This document shows, piece after piece, positions 29,334-40,852 of a DNA stretch of 64,000 bases. Under the pieces are notes generated by a model. That model had not been told where the DNA came from. It did not search any database and worked only from the letters and a program-made list of their open reading frames with translations. The stretch spans positions 1,234,830 through 1,298,829 of the forward strand of contig NZ_JOMH01000001.1 in the NCBI RefSeq assembly GCF_000711245.1, written 5' to 3'. This DNA comes from Polycyclovorans algicola TG408. GTDB lineage: Bacteria; Pseudomonadota; Gammaproteobacteria; Nevskiales; Nevskiaceae. The first letter of the stretch is position 1; every line of letters starts with the position of its first letter. The position numbers and the translations under genes were made by a program.

Positions 29334-30392
29334 ATGACGCTCGCCACACAAAACACACGCATCGCTTCGGTGCATCCGGTTTCCACGCCTGACCAGGTGC
29401 AGCGCGAGCTGCCGTTGTCCGATGTCGCCACCGCCACGACGGTGGCGGCGCGTTCGGCAATCCAGGACATCCTTGCCGGTCGCGATGACCGGCTGTTGGT
29501 GGTGGTCGGGCCGTGCTCGATTCACGACCCCGACGCCGCGCTGGAATACGCCGGCTTGCTGGCGCAGGCCAAGCAGCGGCTCGCCAAGGATCTGCTGATT
29601 GTGATGCGCGTGTATTTCGAGAAGCCGCGCACCACAGTGGGTTGGAAGGGGCTGATCAACGATCCCAACCTTGATGACAGCTTTGCCATCGACAAAGGCC
29701 TTCGCACCGCCCGGCAACTGCTGCTGACCCTCAACGAGCAGGGCATGCCGGCGGGTGTGGAATACCTCGACATCCTCACGCCGCAATTCATCTCGGATCT
29801 GGTGAGCTGGGGTGCGATCGGCGCGCGCACCACCGAAAGCCAGCTGCATCGCGAAATGGCGTCGGGACTGTCGTGCCCGGTGGGCTTCAAGAACGGCACC
29901 GATGGCAGCGTCAAGGTCGCGGTTGACGCCGTGGTGTCGGCGCAGTCTTCGCACCGCTTTCTGTCGATGAACACCACCGGCCAGTTGGCGATCTTTGAAA
30001 CCGCGGGCAACCCGCATGCGCACGTGATTCTGCGCGGCGGCAGCCAGGGGCCCAATTTCGATGCCGGCAGCGTCGACGCCGCTTGCGAGGCCTTGGAAAA
30101 GTCGGGCCTGCCGCCGCAGGTGATGATCGACTTCAGCCACGCCAACAGTTCCAAGCAGTTCAAGCGTCAGGCCGTGGTCGGTCACGATGTGGCCACCCAG
30201 ATCGAAGGCGGCGACCGGCGCATCATCGGCGTGATGATCGAGTCACACCTCAAGGAAGGTCGGCAGGACAATGTGCCGGGCACCCCGCTGACCTATGGCC
30301 AGAGCATCACCGATGCGTGTCTTGCCTGGAGCGACACCCTGCCGGTGTTGGAGCAGCTGGCGATGGCGGTGGCCGCGCGGCGCAAGGCCTGA
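29334..30392 (+). CDS. aroG: 3-deoxy-7-phosphoheptulonate (DAHP) synthase, AroF/G/H type
   Basis: 352 residues. Class I alpha DAHP synthase: LLVVVGPCSIHDPDAALEYA, VMRVYFEKPRTTVGWKGLINDP, IGARTTESQLHREMASGLSCPVGFKNGTDG, and VMIDFSHANSSKQ with the metal-binding His and downstream Glu/Asp. It condenses phosphoenolpyruvate and erythrose 4-phosphate, the entry step of aromatic amino acid synthesis. Which amino acid inhibits it (AroF Tyr, AroG Phe, AroH Trp) cannot be read here, so the symbol is provisional. Single gene with its own terminator. Confidence 0.95.
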   Translation: MTLATQNTRIASVHPVSTPDQVQRELPLSDVATATTVAARSAIQDILAGRDDRLLVVVGPCSIHDPDAALEYAGLLAQAKQRLAKDLLIVMRVYFEKPRTTVGWKGLINDPNLDDSFAIDKGLRTARQLLLTLNEQGMPAGVEYLDILTPQFISDLVSWGAIGARTTESQLHREMASGLSCPVGFKNGTDGSVKVAVDAVVSAQSSHRFLSMNTTGQLAIFETAGNPHAHVILRGGSQGPNFDAGSVDAACEALEKSGLPPQVMIDFSHANSSKQFKRQAVVGHDVATQIEGGDRRIIGVMIESHLKEGRQDNVPGTPLTYGQSITDACLAWSDTLPVLEQLAMAVAARRKA

Positions 30393-30417
30393 GTCAGCGG
30401 TATCGGTTAAACGAGAG

Positions 30418-30439
30418 CGGCCCCTTCGGGGGCCGTTTT
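30418..30439 (+). terminator. Intrinsic terminator after the DAHP synthase gene
   Basis: CGGCCCC-TTCG-GGGGCCG followed by TTTTC; 7-bp stem with UUCG loop, 25 nt past the stop codon. Confidence 0.85.
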
Positions 30440-30454
30440 CGTTTGTGACACCGG

Positions 30455-31636
30455 TCAGCGGTAGACCTGCACCGGGAAGCTCAATTCGAGGGTTTCCTGC
30501 GGCATGTCCGGCGCCAGTTGCGGCACGGGCGAGGCGTCGAGCAGCACCTTTTCGGCGCGGCGGTCGAGTTCAGCAACGCCGCTGCTGCGCGCCACCCTCG
30601 CGTCGAGCACGCGGCCCTGGCGGTCAATCCAGAAGCGCACCACCAGCGTCAATTTCGGACCGGCGCGAATCGCCTCGGCCAGCGCCCGCTGGTTGGCCGC
30701 GAACAGGTGTGCGGTCATCCGCGAGAAGAAGGCATTGCTGTTGGGCGTGAATGCGCCCGGGCCGCGGTCGGGTCTGCCGCCTTCGCCCAGCATCAGGCTG
30801 GGTGGCGGCGTTGCCCTTGCCGGCGGTTGCGGCGGGGCAAGGTCGGGCCAGAGTGGTGGCAGGGTGGCGTCCGGTTGCGGCGGCGCGGGTTCGGGCGGGA
30901 CGACACGCGTCGGCTGCGGGGTCACGACCGGGGGCGGGGTGACCGGCGGTGCGGCAGTGGGCAGGGTCGTCGCCAGGGGCTCAGGCCCGGCGGGGGTCAC
31001 GGCTGGGCTGGGCCTTGTCGTCGGGCGGGCGGCGGGGCGTGGCGTTGCGGTTGGTGTTGCGCGGACCCTTTCACGTGGTGGGGGCGTGACCGTCGCTGCG
31101 GGCCGGGCCCGCTCGGCCGGTGGTGGCGCGCTGGCAAGCCCGGTCGGCGCGTCACTGACCCGGGCTGGCGGCGCATCGGGCTCGCCCAGGGTCACGTCGC
31201 CGAGCATCGGTGCCAGGCGTAGCTGAGCGCCGGCCAAGCTGACTTCGGCAATGAACTCGGCCGGGGCTTGGGCCAATGCAGTCAGGGCGTCGGCGTCGCG
31301 CTCGCCCGAGGCTTCTGCCTCGGCGGCCGCGTCACCCAGTTGGCTGAACCGATCGCTCCCCAGCGGCTTGCCGGCGGGGCGGTCAAAGCGCGGTGATGGC
31401 GCCGCAGCGTCAATCGACCCCAGCGACCATTCGAGGTCCATCGGGCCCGACGGCAGGGTGACGGCAATGAATGGGCGGTCGATCTCAAGGTCACCTGGCC
31501 GCGGCCCTTCGGGGCTTGGCGTGGCGGGTGAGTCGGGCCACAACGTCAGCCAGGGCAGCCACCACGCGAGCAGGCCCAAGTGCAGCGCGGCGGCGACCAG
31601 CGCCGCAAGGGCTGCGCGCAGGCGCTCGTCGATCAT
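30455..31636 (-). CDS. TonB-like energy transducer, proline-rich
   Basis: 393 residues. A single N-terminal membrane helix (about 9-28) is followed by a very long low-complexity region rich in Pro, Ala and Thr (about 35-285) able to span the periplasm, then a TonB C-terminal domain (LTLVVRFWIDRQGRVLDARVARSSGVAELDRRA ... LELSFPVQVY). TonB passes proton-motive force to outer-membrane receptors. It is longer than E. coli TonB (239). No exbB/exbD is adjacent; a TonB-dependent receptor lies at 49.9 kb. Confidence 0.82.
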   Translation of the reverse strand: MIDERLRAALAALVAAALHLGLLAWWLPWLTLWPDSPATPSPEGPRPGDLEIDRPFIAVTLPSGPMDLEWSLGSIDAAAPSPRFDRPAGKPLGSDRFSQLGDAAAEAEASGERDADALTALAQAPAEFIAEVSLAGAQLRLAPMLGDVTLGEPDAPPARVSDAPTGLASAPPPAERARPAATVTPPPRERVRATPTATPRPAARPTTRPSPAVTPAGPEPLATTLPTAAPPVTPPPVVTPQPTRVVPPEPAPPQPDATLPPLWPDLAPPQPPARATPPPSLMLGEGGRPDRGPGAFTPNSNAFFSRMTAHLFAANQRALAEAIRAGPKLTLVVRFWIDRQGRVLDARVARSSGVAELDRRAEKVLLDASPVPQLAPDMPQETLELSFPVQVYR

Positions 31637-31752
31637 GACCGGCAGGCAACTGCCGCGTGGCCGAGCCTCATCATCCAGCCGACGATGCCTGGCATCAGCG
31701 CGTGCATCGCATCAAGGCGCCGGGCGGCGCCGACCATAATGAGGCCGCAGGC

Positions 31753-33735
31753 TCAGAAGTATTCCCCCTTGAACAGGTTGGCGAAGACCACCTGTTGCAG
31801 GGTCGGCTTGTCCGACTCGCCGCCACTTTTCTTGCCTTTGGCCGACGACGACGACGGGAACAGGTTGAAGCCCTTGTTGAGGACGTAGTCGTTCATCTTC
31901 GGCCACACCGCGTAGCTGATGGCCGCTGCGGTGCCCAGCGGCGTGGCGACGCTTTTTGGCCGTCCGACGATGGCTTTGACCACCACATCGGCGGCGTGGT
32001 CCGGGCTCCAGGTGGGCACGTAATCGTAGATCTTGGTGGGCGCGATCATCGGCGTGCGCACCAGCGGCATGTAGATGGCGGTGATTTCGATGTTCTTGTG
32101 CTTGACCTCGGCGGCCAGCGAACGCGAGAAGGCATCGAGCGCCGCCTTGGAGGCGACATAAGCCGAAAACCGTGCCGCATTGGCGAGCACGCCGATGGAA
32201 CTGATGTTGATCACATGCCCGCTCTGGCGCTTGGCCATGCTCGGCAAGAAGTTGAGGATCATGCGAATCGCGCCGAAGTAATTCAGCTGCATGGTCCGCT
32301 CGAAGTCGTGGAAGCGGTCGGTGGATTCGATCACCGCACGGCGGATCGACCGGCCGGCATTGTTGACCAGCACGTCGACATGCCCGAAATCTTCGAGAAT
32401 CTGCTGGGCGCAGCGGTCGATGGCGTTCATGTCGTTGAGGTCGCAGGGATACACGTGCGCCTCACCGCCGGACTTTTCGATGATGTACTGCGTCTGCTCC
32501 AGTTTCTCGCGGGTGCGCGCCACCAACACCACCTTGGCGCCGGCGCCGCCGAGCTTCTTGGCGACGTTGAAGCCGATGCCGCTGGACGCGCCGGTGACAA
32601 TCACCACTTTTCCGGCGAGGGTTTTCAGCGCGCCCTTGGGCAGGGTGATGTCGAGATCAAGGAACAGTTCCCAGAACTCCCAGAGCGCCTGCGCGTAGTC
32701 GCGGAAGTCAGGGCAGCTGACGCCGCTGCCACGCAGCGCCTTGCGGGTCTGCTGGTCGTCGAACACGGCCTCGTTGCGGACATAGCTGATGGTCGACAGC
32801 GGCGCCCCCAGCGCTTTTGACAACATCTTTTCGATGTTGCCGGGCACACGCTTGGTGGCTTCATCGGCCAACTTCAGCAGGCCGGACGGGATGTCCAGCT
32901 TGGTGGTGATTTCCGGACCATGCGCGGCCTTGAGCAGGGTCTGCAGCAGGTCGCCGACGGTCGGCGCGTCGGACTGCACCAGGTGAAAACACTGGCCATC
33001 ACCGGCTTTGGCCAAGCCAATGACCTTGAGCGCCTTGGCGACGTAATCGACCGGCACGATCGGCACCCGCCCGCCTTCGATGCCGATCAGCGGAATCCAT
33101 TTCGGTAGACCGAAACTGATCTTCTGCACGCTCTTGAAGAAGTAGTAAGGCCCGTCGATCTTGTCCATCTCGCCGGTTTCGGAATGTCCGACGACGATGC
33201 CTGGCCGGTAGATGCGGTACGGCACGGCGCATTCGTTGCGGACGATGGCCTCGCTCTCGAACTTGCTGCGGTAATACGGATGGTCGACGTTCTGGCCCTC
33301 GTCGAACATCTTTTCGGTAAAGCGCCCCGAGAAGCTGGCGCCCGCCACCGCAATGCTCGAGACGTGGTGCAGCCGCACTTCGCCGCCCAGTGCTTTGACG
33401 AAGGCGAGCACGTTGCGCGTGCCTTCGATGTTGATGCGGTTGGCGGTGTCATCACTCATGCCCATGTCGTAGACGGCGGCGAGGTGAAACACGTGCTGCA
33501 CGTTGCCGACCAGCTTTTTCAGGCTGGCGGCGCTGACCACGTCGGCTTGGGTGACGTCACCCGCCAGCCGTTGCAGCTTGCCGGGCAGGCTGGCGAAGCG
33601 ACTTTTCAGCGCTTCGAACTTGGCCTCTGACCCGTCGCGCACCAGCGCGTGAACGGTCACGCCCTCGTCCTGCAGCAGTTGCTCGATCAGAAATTTGCCG
33701 ATGAAACCCGTCGCCCCGGTGACCACGTAGTTCAT
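31753..33735 (-). CDS. Two-domain fatty acyl-CoA reductase (alcohol-forming)
   Basis: 660 residues from ATG 33735 (GGAGAG 7 nt upstream). N-terminal extended SDR domain: TGATGFIG at 6-13, active YxxxK at 154-158, and the stretch RIYRPGIVVGHSETGEMDKI. C-terminal classical SDR domain: TGASSGIG at 381-388, NNAG at 458-461, serine pair 512-513 and YVASK at 526-530. From memory, length and these blocks closely resemble the Marinobacter acyl-CoA reductase (661 residues) that takes acyl-CoA through the aldehyde to fatty alcohol for wax esters. No wax ester synthase is in the window. Single gene. Confidence 0.85.
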   Translation of the reverse strand: MNYVVTGATGFIGKFLIEQLLQDEGVTVHALVRDGSEAKFEALKSRFASLPGKLQRLAGDVTQADVVSAASLKKLVGNVQHVFHLAAVYDMGMSDDTANRINIEGTRNVLAFVKALGGEVRLHHVSSIAVAGASFSGRFTEKMFDEGQNVDHPYYRSKFESEAIVRNECAVPYRIYRPGIVVGHSETGEMDKIDGPYYFFKSVQKISFGLPKWIPLIGIEGGRVPIVPVDYVAKALKVIGLAKAGDGQCFHLVQSDAPTVGDLLQTLLKAAHGPEITTKLDIPSGLLKLADEATKRVPGNIEKMLSKALGAPLSTISYVRNEAVFDDQQTRKALRGSGVSCPDFRDYAQALWEFWELFLDLDITLPKGALKTLAGKVVIVTGASSGIGFNVAKKLGGAGAKVVLVARTREKLEQTQYIIEKSGGEAHVYPCDLNDMNAIDRCAQQILEDFGHVDVLVNNAGRSIRRAVIESTDRFHDFERTMQLNYFGAIRMILNFLPSMAKRQSGHVINISSIGVLANAARFSAYVASKAALDAFSRSLAAEVKHKNIEITAIYMPLVRTPMIAPTKIYDYVPTWSPDHAADVVVKAIVGRPKSVATPLGTAAAISYAVWPKMNDYVLNKGFNLFPSSSSAKGKKSGGESDKPTLQQVVFANLFKGEYF

Positions 33736-33888
33736 GTCTGCTCTCCAAGACGCGGCCGTGACCATGCGTCGTCAGTGTCGATTGATGCACTCCGGGCAGT
33801 CTGCCCCCCGGGCTGAGTGTAAGCCCGGCCCGAGGGCGGCGAAACCGGCGGAAAGACCCCAGCCGTTGGCGGCGCGGCCAAGCCCGCC

Positions 33889-36768
<2,880 letters not shown>

Positions 36769-36884
36769 CAGGGCAAGGCTCTAGGGGCAAACCCGGTACT
36801 ATACGGAAGCGCTCAGCGCCACCGTCTTATCTCTTACATTGAGCCCCCTGCTTCTTGGACGCCCGCGCCGCCGCCTCACCCCGA

Positions 36885-38054
36885 ATGACGCCCCTGGAGC
36901 GCCGCACCGTGGCGGTTCTCGCGCTGGTTTACGCGCTGCGCATGGTCGGCATGTTCATGGTGTTGCCAGTGCTCGCGCTACACGCCCGCGATTTCAGCGT
37001 GCCGGCCACCGCCCTGCAGATTGGCCTTGCCATCGGCATCTATGGCTTGGCGCAGGCGGCCCTGCAAATGCCGCTGGGCTGGCTGTCGGACCGCATCGGC
37101 CGCAGGCCGGTGGTGGTCATTGGGCTACTGGTGTTTGCCTTTGGCAGCTTCATCGCCGGTAGTGCCGACACGGTCGAGGGCTTGTTGTTCGGCCGTCTGG
37201 TGCAGGGTCTGGGCGCGGTGTCGGCTGCGGTGTCGGCGTGGCTGGCCGATGCGACCCGTGCTGAAGTGCGCACCACCGCGATGGCGATTCTCGGCGCCGG
37301 CATGGGGGTCGCCTTCATTCTCGCGCTGGCGTTGGGGCCGGTGGTGGCCGGATTCATCGGCGTGGACGGCATCTTCTGGATGACGGGCTTGGCAGCGCTG
37401 CTGGCCCTGCCACTGGTGATCATGGCGGTTCCCGTCGTGCCCCTGGGCGCACCGGCCAAAGGGGGCTTGGCCAAAGTTTGGCGGGACCCTGAGTTGATGC
37501 GCTTCAACGGCGGCATTTTCCTGCTGCACGGCACCATGGCCATGCTCTTCATCGCGCTGCCGCTGGTGCTGGTCGACCAACTTGAACTGGCCCAAGCCCA
37601 ACATTGGCAGGTGTACCTGCCGGTCTTGATGCTGTCGATCATTCCGGTGTTCCCGCTGATTCGCTGGGCCGAGCGCGAAGGGCGAATCCGCACCGTGTTC
37701 GTCGCGGCCGTGGCGACGCTGGTCGCGACGCTGAGCGTGCTGGCGCTGGGGCATGACGTTTTCTGGGCGGTCATTGGCGGCCTGTTGTTGTTCTTCATTG
37801 CCTTCAATTTCCTAGAGGGTGCACTGCCGTCGCTCATCTCCCGACAGGCGCCGGTGGCCTTCAAAGGGGCTGCCCTGGGCGTCTACGCCAGCAGCCAGTT
37901 CCTGGGCGGATTTGTCGGCGGCGTGTTGGGCGGCTTCGCGCTGGGGTGGGGCGGCGCGGCCGCGGTGTTTGCCGGGGCCGCTGCCCTGCCGCTACTCTGG
38001 TTGGGCTTCGCGCGGGGCATGCGCGGGCCTGACAAACCGTCCCGCAGCACTTGA
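36885..38054 (+). CDS. MFS transporter (YajR/Bcr-like drug efflux family)
   Basis: 389 residues from ATG 36885, with 12 predicted membrane segments. The cytoplasmic 2-3 loop motif [16 protein letters not shown] (motif A) and the fifth-helix motif [20 protein letters not shown] (motif C of drug:H+ antiporters) are clear. The order uvrA (divergent)-MFS-ssb is a conserved gammaproteobacterial arrangement (as PA4234-PA4233-ssb in Pseudomonas). Substrate unknown. Confidence 0.85.
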   Translation: MTPLERRTVAVLALVYALRMVGMFMVLPVLALHARDFSVPATALQIGLAIGIYGLAQAALQMPLGWLSDRIGRRPVVVIGLLVFAFGSFIAGSADTVEGLLFGRLVQGLGAVSAAVSAWLADATRAEVRTTAMAILGAGMGVAFILALALGPVVAGFIGVDGIFWMTGLAALLALPLVIMAVPVVPLGAPAKGGLAKVWRDPELMRFNGGIFLLHGTMAMLFIALPLVLVDQLELAQAQHWQVYLPVLMLSIIPVFPLIRWAEREGRIRTVFVAAVATLVATLSVLALGHDVFWAVIGGLLLFFIAFNFLEGALPSLISRQAPVAFKGAALGVYASSQFLGGFVGGVLGGFALGWGGAAAVFAGAAALPLLWLGFARGMRGPDKPSRST

Positions 38055-38091
38055 CGCAATTATTCTGAATGCTGAAACAAGAGGTCTACAC

Positions 38092-38577
38092 ATGGCACGT
38101 GGCGTAAACAAAGTGATATTGATCGGCAATCTGGGCAAGGATCCAGAAGTGCGCTATTTCCCCAGCGGTGATGCGGTGGCCAATGCCACGCTGGCCACCA
38201 CCGAAAACTGGAAAGACAAGCAAACCGGCGAAGCGCGCGAAGCCACTGAATGGCACAACCTGACGTTTCCCGGAAAGCTCGGCGAGATTGCCGGCAAATA
38301 TCTGCGCAAAGGTTCCAAGGTGTACGTCGAAGGCAGCCTGCGCACCCGCAAATGGCAGGACAAGGAAGGCCGCGACCGCTACACCACTGAAATTCGCGTC
38401 GGCGATATGCAGATGCTCGATGGCAAACCCGGTGGCGGCACCGCGTCGATGGATGACGACAGCAACTACGGCGCACCCGCCCGCAGCGCCGCGCCGGCTG
38501 CCAGGGCAAACGCTCCCTCACGCGCAGCGCCGCCGGCGCCCGAAGGCGCCTTTGAAGATGACGACATTCCCTTCTAG
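38092..38577 (+). CDS. ssb: Single-stranded DNA-binding protein
   Basis: 161 residues. N-terminal OB fold ([60 protein letters not shown]) followed by a Gly/Ala/Pro-rich linker and the acidic protein-interaction tip EDDDIPF. It binds single-stranded DNA as a tetramer in replication, repair and recombination. 37 nt after the MFS gene, preceded by AAGAGG as ribosome site. Confidence 0.96.
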   Translation: MARGVNKVILIGNLGKDPEVRYFPSGDAVANATLATTENWKDKQTGEAREATEWHNLTFPGKLGEIAGKYLRKGSKVYVEGSLRTRKWQDKEGRDRYTTEIRVGDMQMLDGKPGGGTASMDDDSNYGAPARSAAPAARANAPSRAAPPAPEGAFEDDDIPF

Positions 38578-38611
38578 CGAACCCTTAAGTTGAGCAGTTG
38601 AAGAAGCAACC

Positions 38612-38640
38612 AAAAAGCCCCGTTCCTGCGGGGAATAGCG
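38612..38640. terminator. Hairpin after ssb (stronger on the minus strand)
   Basis: CCCCG (38618-38622) pairs with CGGGG (38629-38633) around a 6-nt loop. On the plus strand no T tract follows directly; on the minus strand the stem is followed by CTTTTTGG, a typical terminator tail. It therefore could stop antisense transcription coming from the DUF4394 side as well as end ssb mRNA. Confidence 0.5.
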
Positions 38641-38704
38641 CAATTTTTCATCGAACCGTGTAAAAAGTCGGGAACTTATGTCAGAAACACTCAGGGGATC
38701 TACC

Positions 38705-40636
38705 ATGCTGAAACAGTTGAGCGCGACGCGGGGCTTGCCTGCGTTTTTATTTGCAGCGGGGGTGCTTACGCTTTCCGCATGCTCGTCCAGTAATGACAGC
38801 CGAGTCATTGACGATACGGGGCAACCTCCGACTCCGACCGCTTCGGCTTCACCGAGCCCTTCCGTGTCACCTAGCCCGTCGGTCTCGCCGAGCCCCTCTG
38901 TGTCGCCTAGTCCGACGGTCCCTGCGTCTCCGAGTCCGTCCGTCTCACCGAGTCCTTCAGTCACTCCAACCCCCACCCTGGTGCCCATGGTTTATGGCAT
39001 CCGTGGCGATGACGAACTGGTTCGTTTTTCACCGTCGAGCCCTGGCTCGGTGCTCTCACTTGGGTCGTTTCCGACGGTTGCAGGTGACACGATTGTCGGC
39101 CTCGACCGCCGGCCGGATGACGATCAGCTATATGCCGTCAGCCGCCTAGGCAGTGTTTTCCTTGCCGAGATAGTGGGCTCTGCCAACCCCAGCCTGATGG
39201 CGACCGAGATTCAGCCAATCATGGGCCCCGGCACGACGCTGCCTGCCACCGGGCGCATCGGCACCGACTTCAACCCGGCCGCCAACGCCCTGCGGGTCAT
39301 CGCTGATGACGGGGCCAACCTTCGCATCCCCACTGGCGCGCTGACCATCCCTGAAATGGTGCCGCCGATCGACACAATTGTTGACGGCAACATGGGTTAC
39401 AAGAAGGGTGTAACGGCGGCGGCGTACTCGAACCCGCACCCCGACTTTGAGCCCGAGATGGGCGAGCCTGCAACGCAGTTGTTCGTCATCGATAGCGAAG
39501 ACGATTTTCTTTACTTGCAAAATGCGAACGAAGGTGAGTTGAGCTTCGTTGCCGAGCTCAATGTGAATGTCTCCTCGGTCAACGGTTACGATATTTTCCA
39601 AGGCGGTGTCGATGACCCCAACGAACATTTTGTGGTCACCGCGTCGGGCGTCAACACGCTGCTTTACCTGCTCGATCCCGAAACCGGTGTGATGACGCTG
39701 ACGACAACGCTGGAAGGCGTGAATGAGGCCCGCGGACTCGTGGTCATCGAAAATGCGCCGCCGACCGCCCCGATTGCGCCGCCGCTGCGTGCCTTGGTGC
39801 TCGACAGCTCGGGCGACGAGGATGTCATCAAGAGCTTTGCGTTCAACCGCCAGCCTTTCGAACTCACCGGCACACCGGTCACGACCCTGACTGTCAGTGG
39901 ATTGATGCCGGGCGAGCGTTTGGTCGGTATTGATTCGCGCACTACCTCGCGTGACGGAAACCGTGTGGACACCGTCTACGCGGTGACTTCGCAAGATCGG
40001 GTCGTGGCGTTGGACGACGTTTCGGGTGACGTTCTGGCGGTGGCCGATGCCGCGCCGCTTTCGACTGCACTAAACGGCAATGCCTTTGCTGTGGACTTCA
40101 ATCCTGCCGTCGACCTGCTTCGCATCCTGAGTGATGAGGGTCAAAACCTGCGGGTCAATCTCGATGTGGGCCGTGAGCTCCAGGGCGAAGCGCGTGCGCG
40201 TGGCTTTGCGTTTGTCGACCGTACAACCCGCATCGTTCTGCCTGATGAGGGCGACGGCGCGACGCCGAAGCTGGGGCCGCAGATCGTGGCCACCGCTTAT
40301 CGGGCCGCGCCGGTCGACGGCTCGTTCCAGTTTGCCATTGATGCCGAGAACAGCACATTGGCCCGAGTCGTTGTGCCCAATGACGGCGCACTGGAAGTGG
40401 TTGGGCCGCTCGGTAGCGGTCTCACATTGCCGAGAAATGGCATGGCAGTGCTTGAGCAAAGTCTGGACATTGCCGGTCCAGACGACAGCCTCGCTCTGGC
40501 CGCACTGCGTCTTGCCGAGGAAAACCGGTCGGCGCTTTACTCAGTCAATCTCGAGACTGGCGCCGTGACGCTGCTAGGAACGATCGGTGCCTCAGGATCT
40601 GATCCGGTCGGGTCGATCACGGTGCGCTTCGAGTAA
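38705..40636 (+). CDS. DUF4394 lipoprotein with Ser-Pro repeat stalk (paralogue 1)
   Basis: 643 residues from ATG 38705 (AGGGGA 7 nt upstream; another in-frame ATG lies at 38678). Signal peptide with lipobox LSAC, lipidated Cys26 and Ser at +2, so sorting to the outer membrane is expected. Residues about 45-92 are an SPSPSV-type repeat linker. Two DUF4394 halves follow: one from VYGIRGDDELVRFS to about residue 345, with GTDFNPAANALRVIADDGANLR; and one from LRALVLDSSGDE to the end, with AVDFNPAVDLLRILSDEGQNLR. The family looks like a beta-propeller-type fold; function unknown. Sixty-six percent of its layout is shared with the next gene by eye. Confidence 0.8.
   Translation: MLKQLSATRGLPAFLFAAGVLTLSACSSSNDSRVIDDTGQPPTPTASASPSPSVSPSPSVSPSPSVSPSPTVPASPSPSVSPSPSVTPTPTLVPMVYGIRGDDELVRFSPSSPGSVLSLGSFPTVAGDTIVGLDRRPDDDQLYAVSRLGSVFLAEIVGSANPSLMATEIQPIMGPGTTLPATGRIGTDFNPAANALRVIADDGANLRIPTGALTIPEMVPPIDTIVDGNMGYKKGVTAAAYSNPHPDFEPEMGEPATQLFVIDSEDDFLYLQNANEGELSFVAELNVNVSSVNGYDIFQGGVDDPNEHFVVTASGVNTLLYLLDPETGVMTLTTTLEGVNEARGLVVIENAPPTAPIAPPLRALVLDSSGDEDVIKSFAFNRQPFELTGTPVTTLTVSGLMPGERLVGIDSRTTSRDGNRVDTVYAVTSQDRVVALDDVSGDVLAVADAAPLSTALNGNAFAVDFNPAVDLLRILSDEGQNLRVNLDVGRELQGEARARGFAFVDRTTRIVLPDEGDGATPKLGPQIVATAYRAAPVDGSFQFAIDAENSTLARVVVPNDGALEVVGPLGSGLTLPRNGMAVLEQSLDIAGPDDSLALAALRLAEENRSALYSVNLETGAVTLLGTIGASGSDPVGSITVRFE
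38851..38975 (+). repeat. Ser-Pro-Val coding repeat
   Basis: Imperfect tandem units of about 18 nt encode SPSPSV (variants PSVSPS, PTVPAS), at least seven times. Third positions vary (tcg, tct, tca, tcc), so the amino acid repeat is conserved more than the DNA; this suggests selection on a stalk-like linker rather than very recent slippage. Confidence 0.8.
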
Positions 40637-40666
40637 CGTTTTGCTCTGAAGCGTACGTGGTATCTG

Positions 40667-40699
40667 AAAGCCGACGGTACTTCACCGTCGGCTTTTTTT
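40667..40699 (+). terminator. Intrinsic terminator after DUF4394 paralogue 1
   Basis: AAAGCCGACGGT / ACCGTCGGCTTT, a perfect 12-bp stem with 5-nt loop, followed by further T residues. It separates the two paralogues into independent transcripts. Confidence 0.95.
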
Positions 40700-40852
40700 G
40701 TGCCCTGAGGATGTCTGGTGTCGAGCTGATGGCGTGGTGCATCTTCACCAGAAGCGATTTGTGCATCCGGGATTGTTCCGGCCCCGTTACAGCTAGTTAA
40801 GTTGCACAAGCGGTAGCTGATCAGCAGCACTCATCCAAAAACGGAGTACGAC

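Noticed and set aside
36769-36884. LexA box upstream of uvrA
   Set aside because: No CTGT-N8-ACAG dyad is present in the divergent region; only a weak, unrelated GGTACTATACGG stretch.
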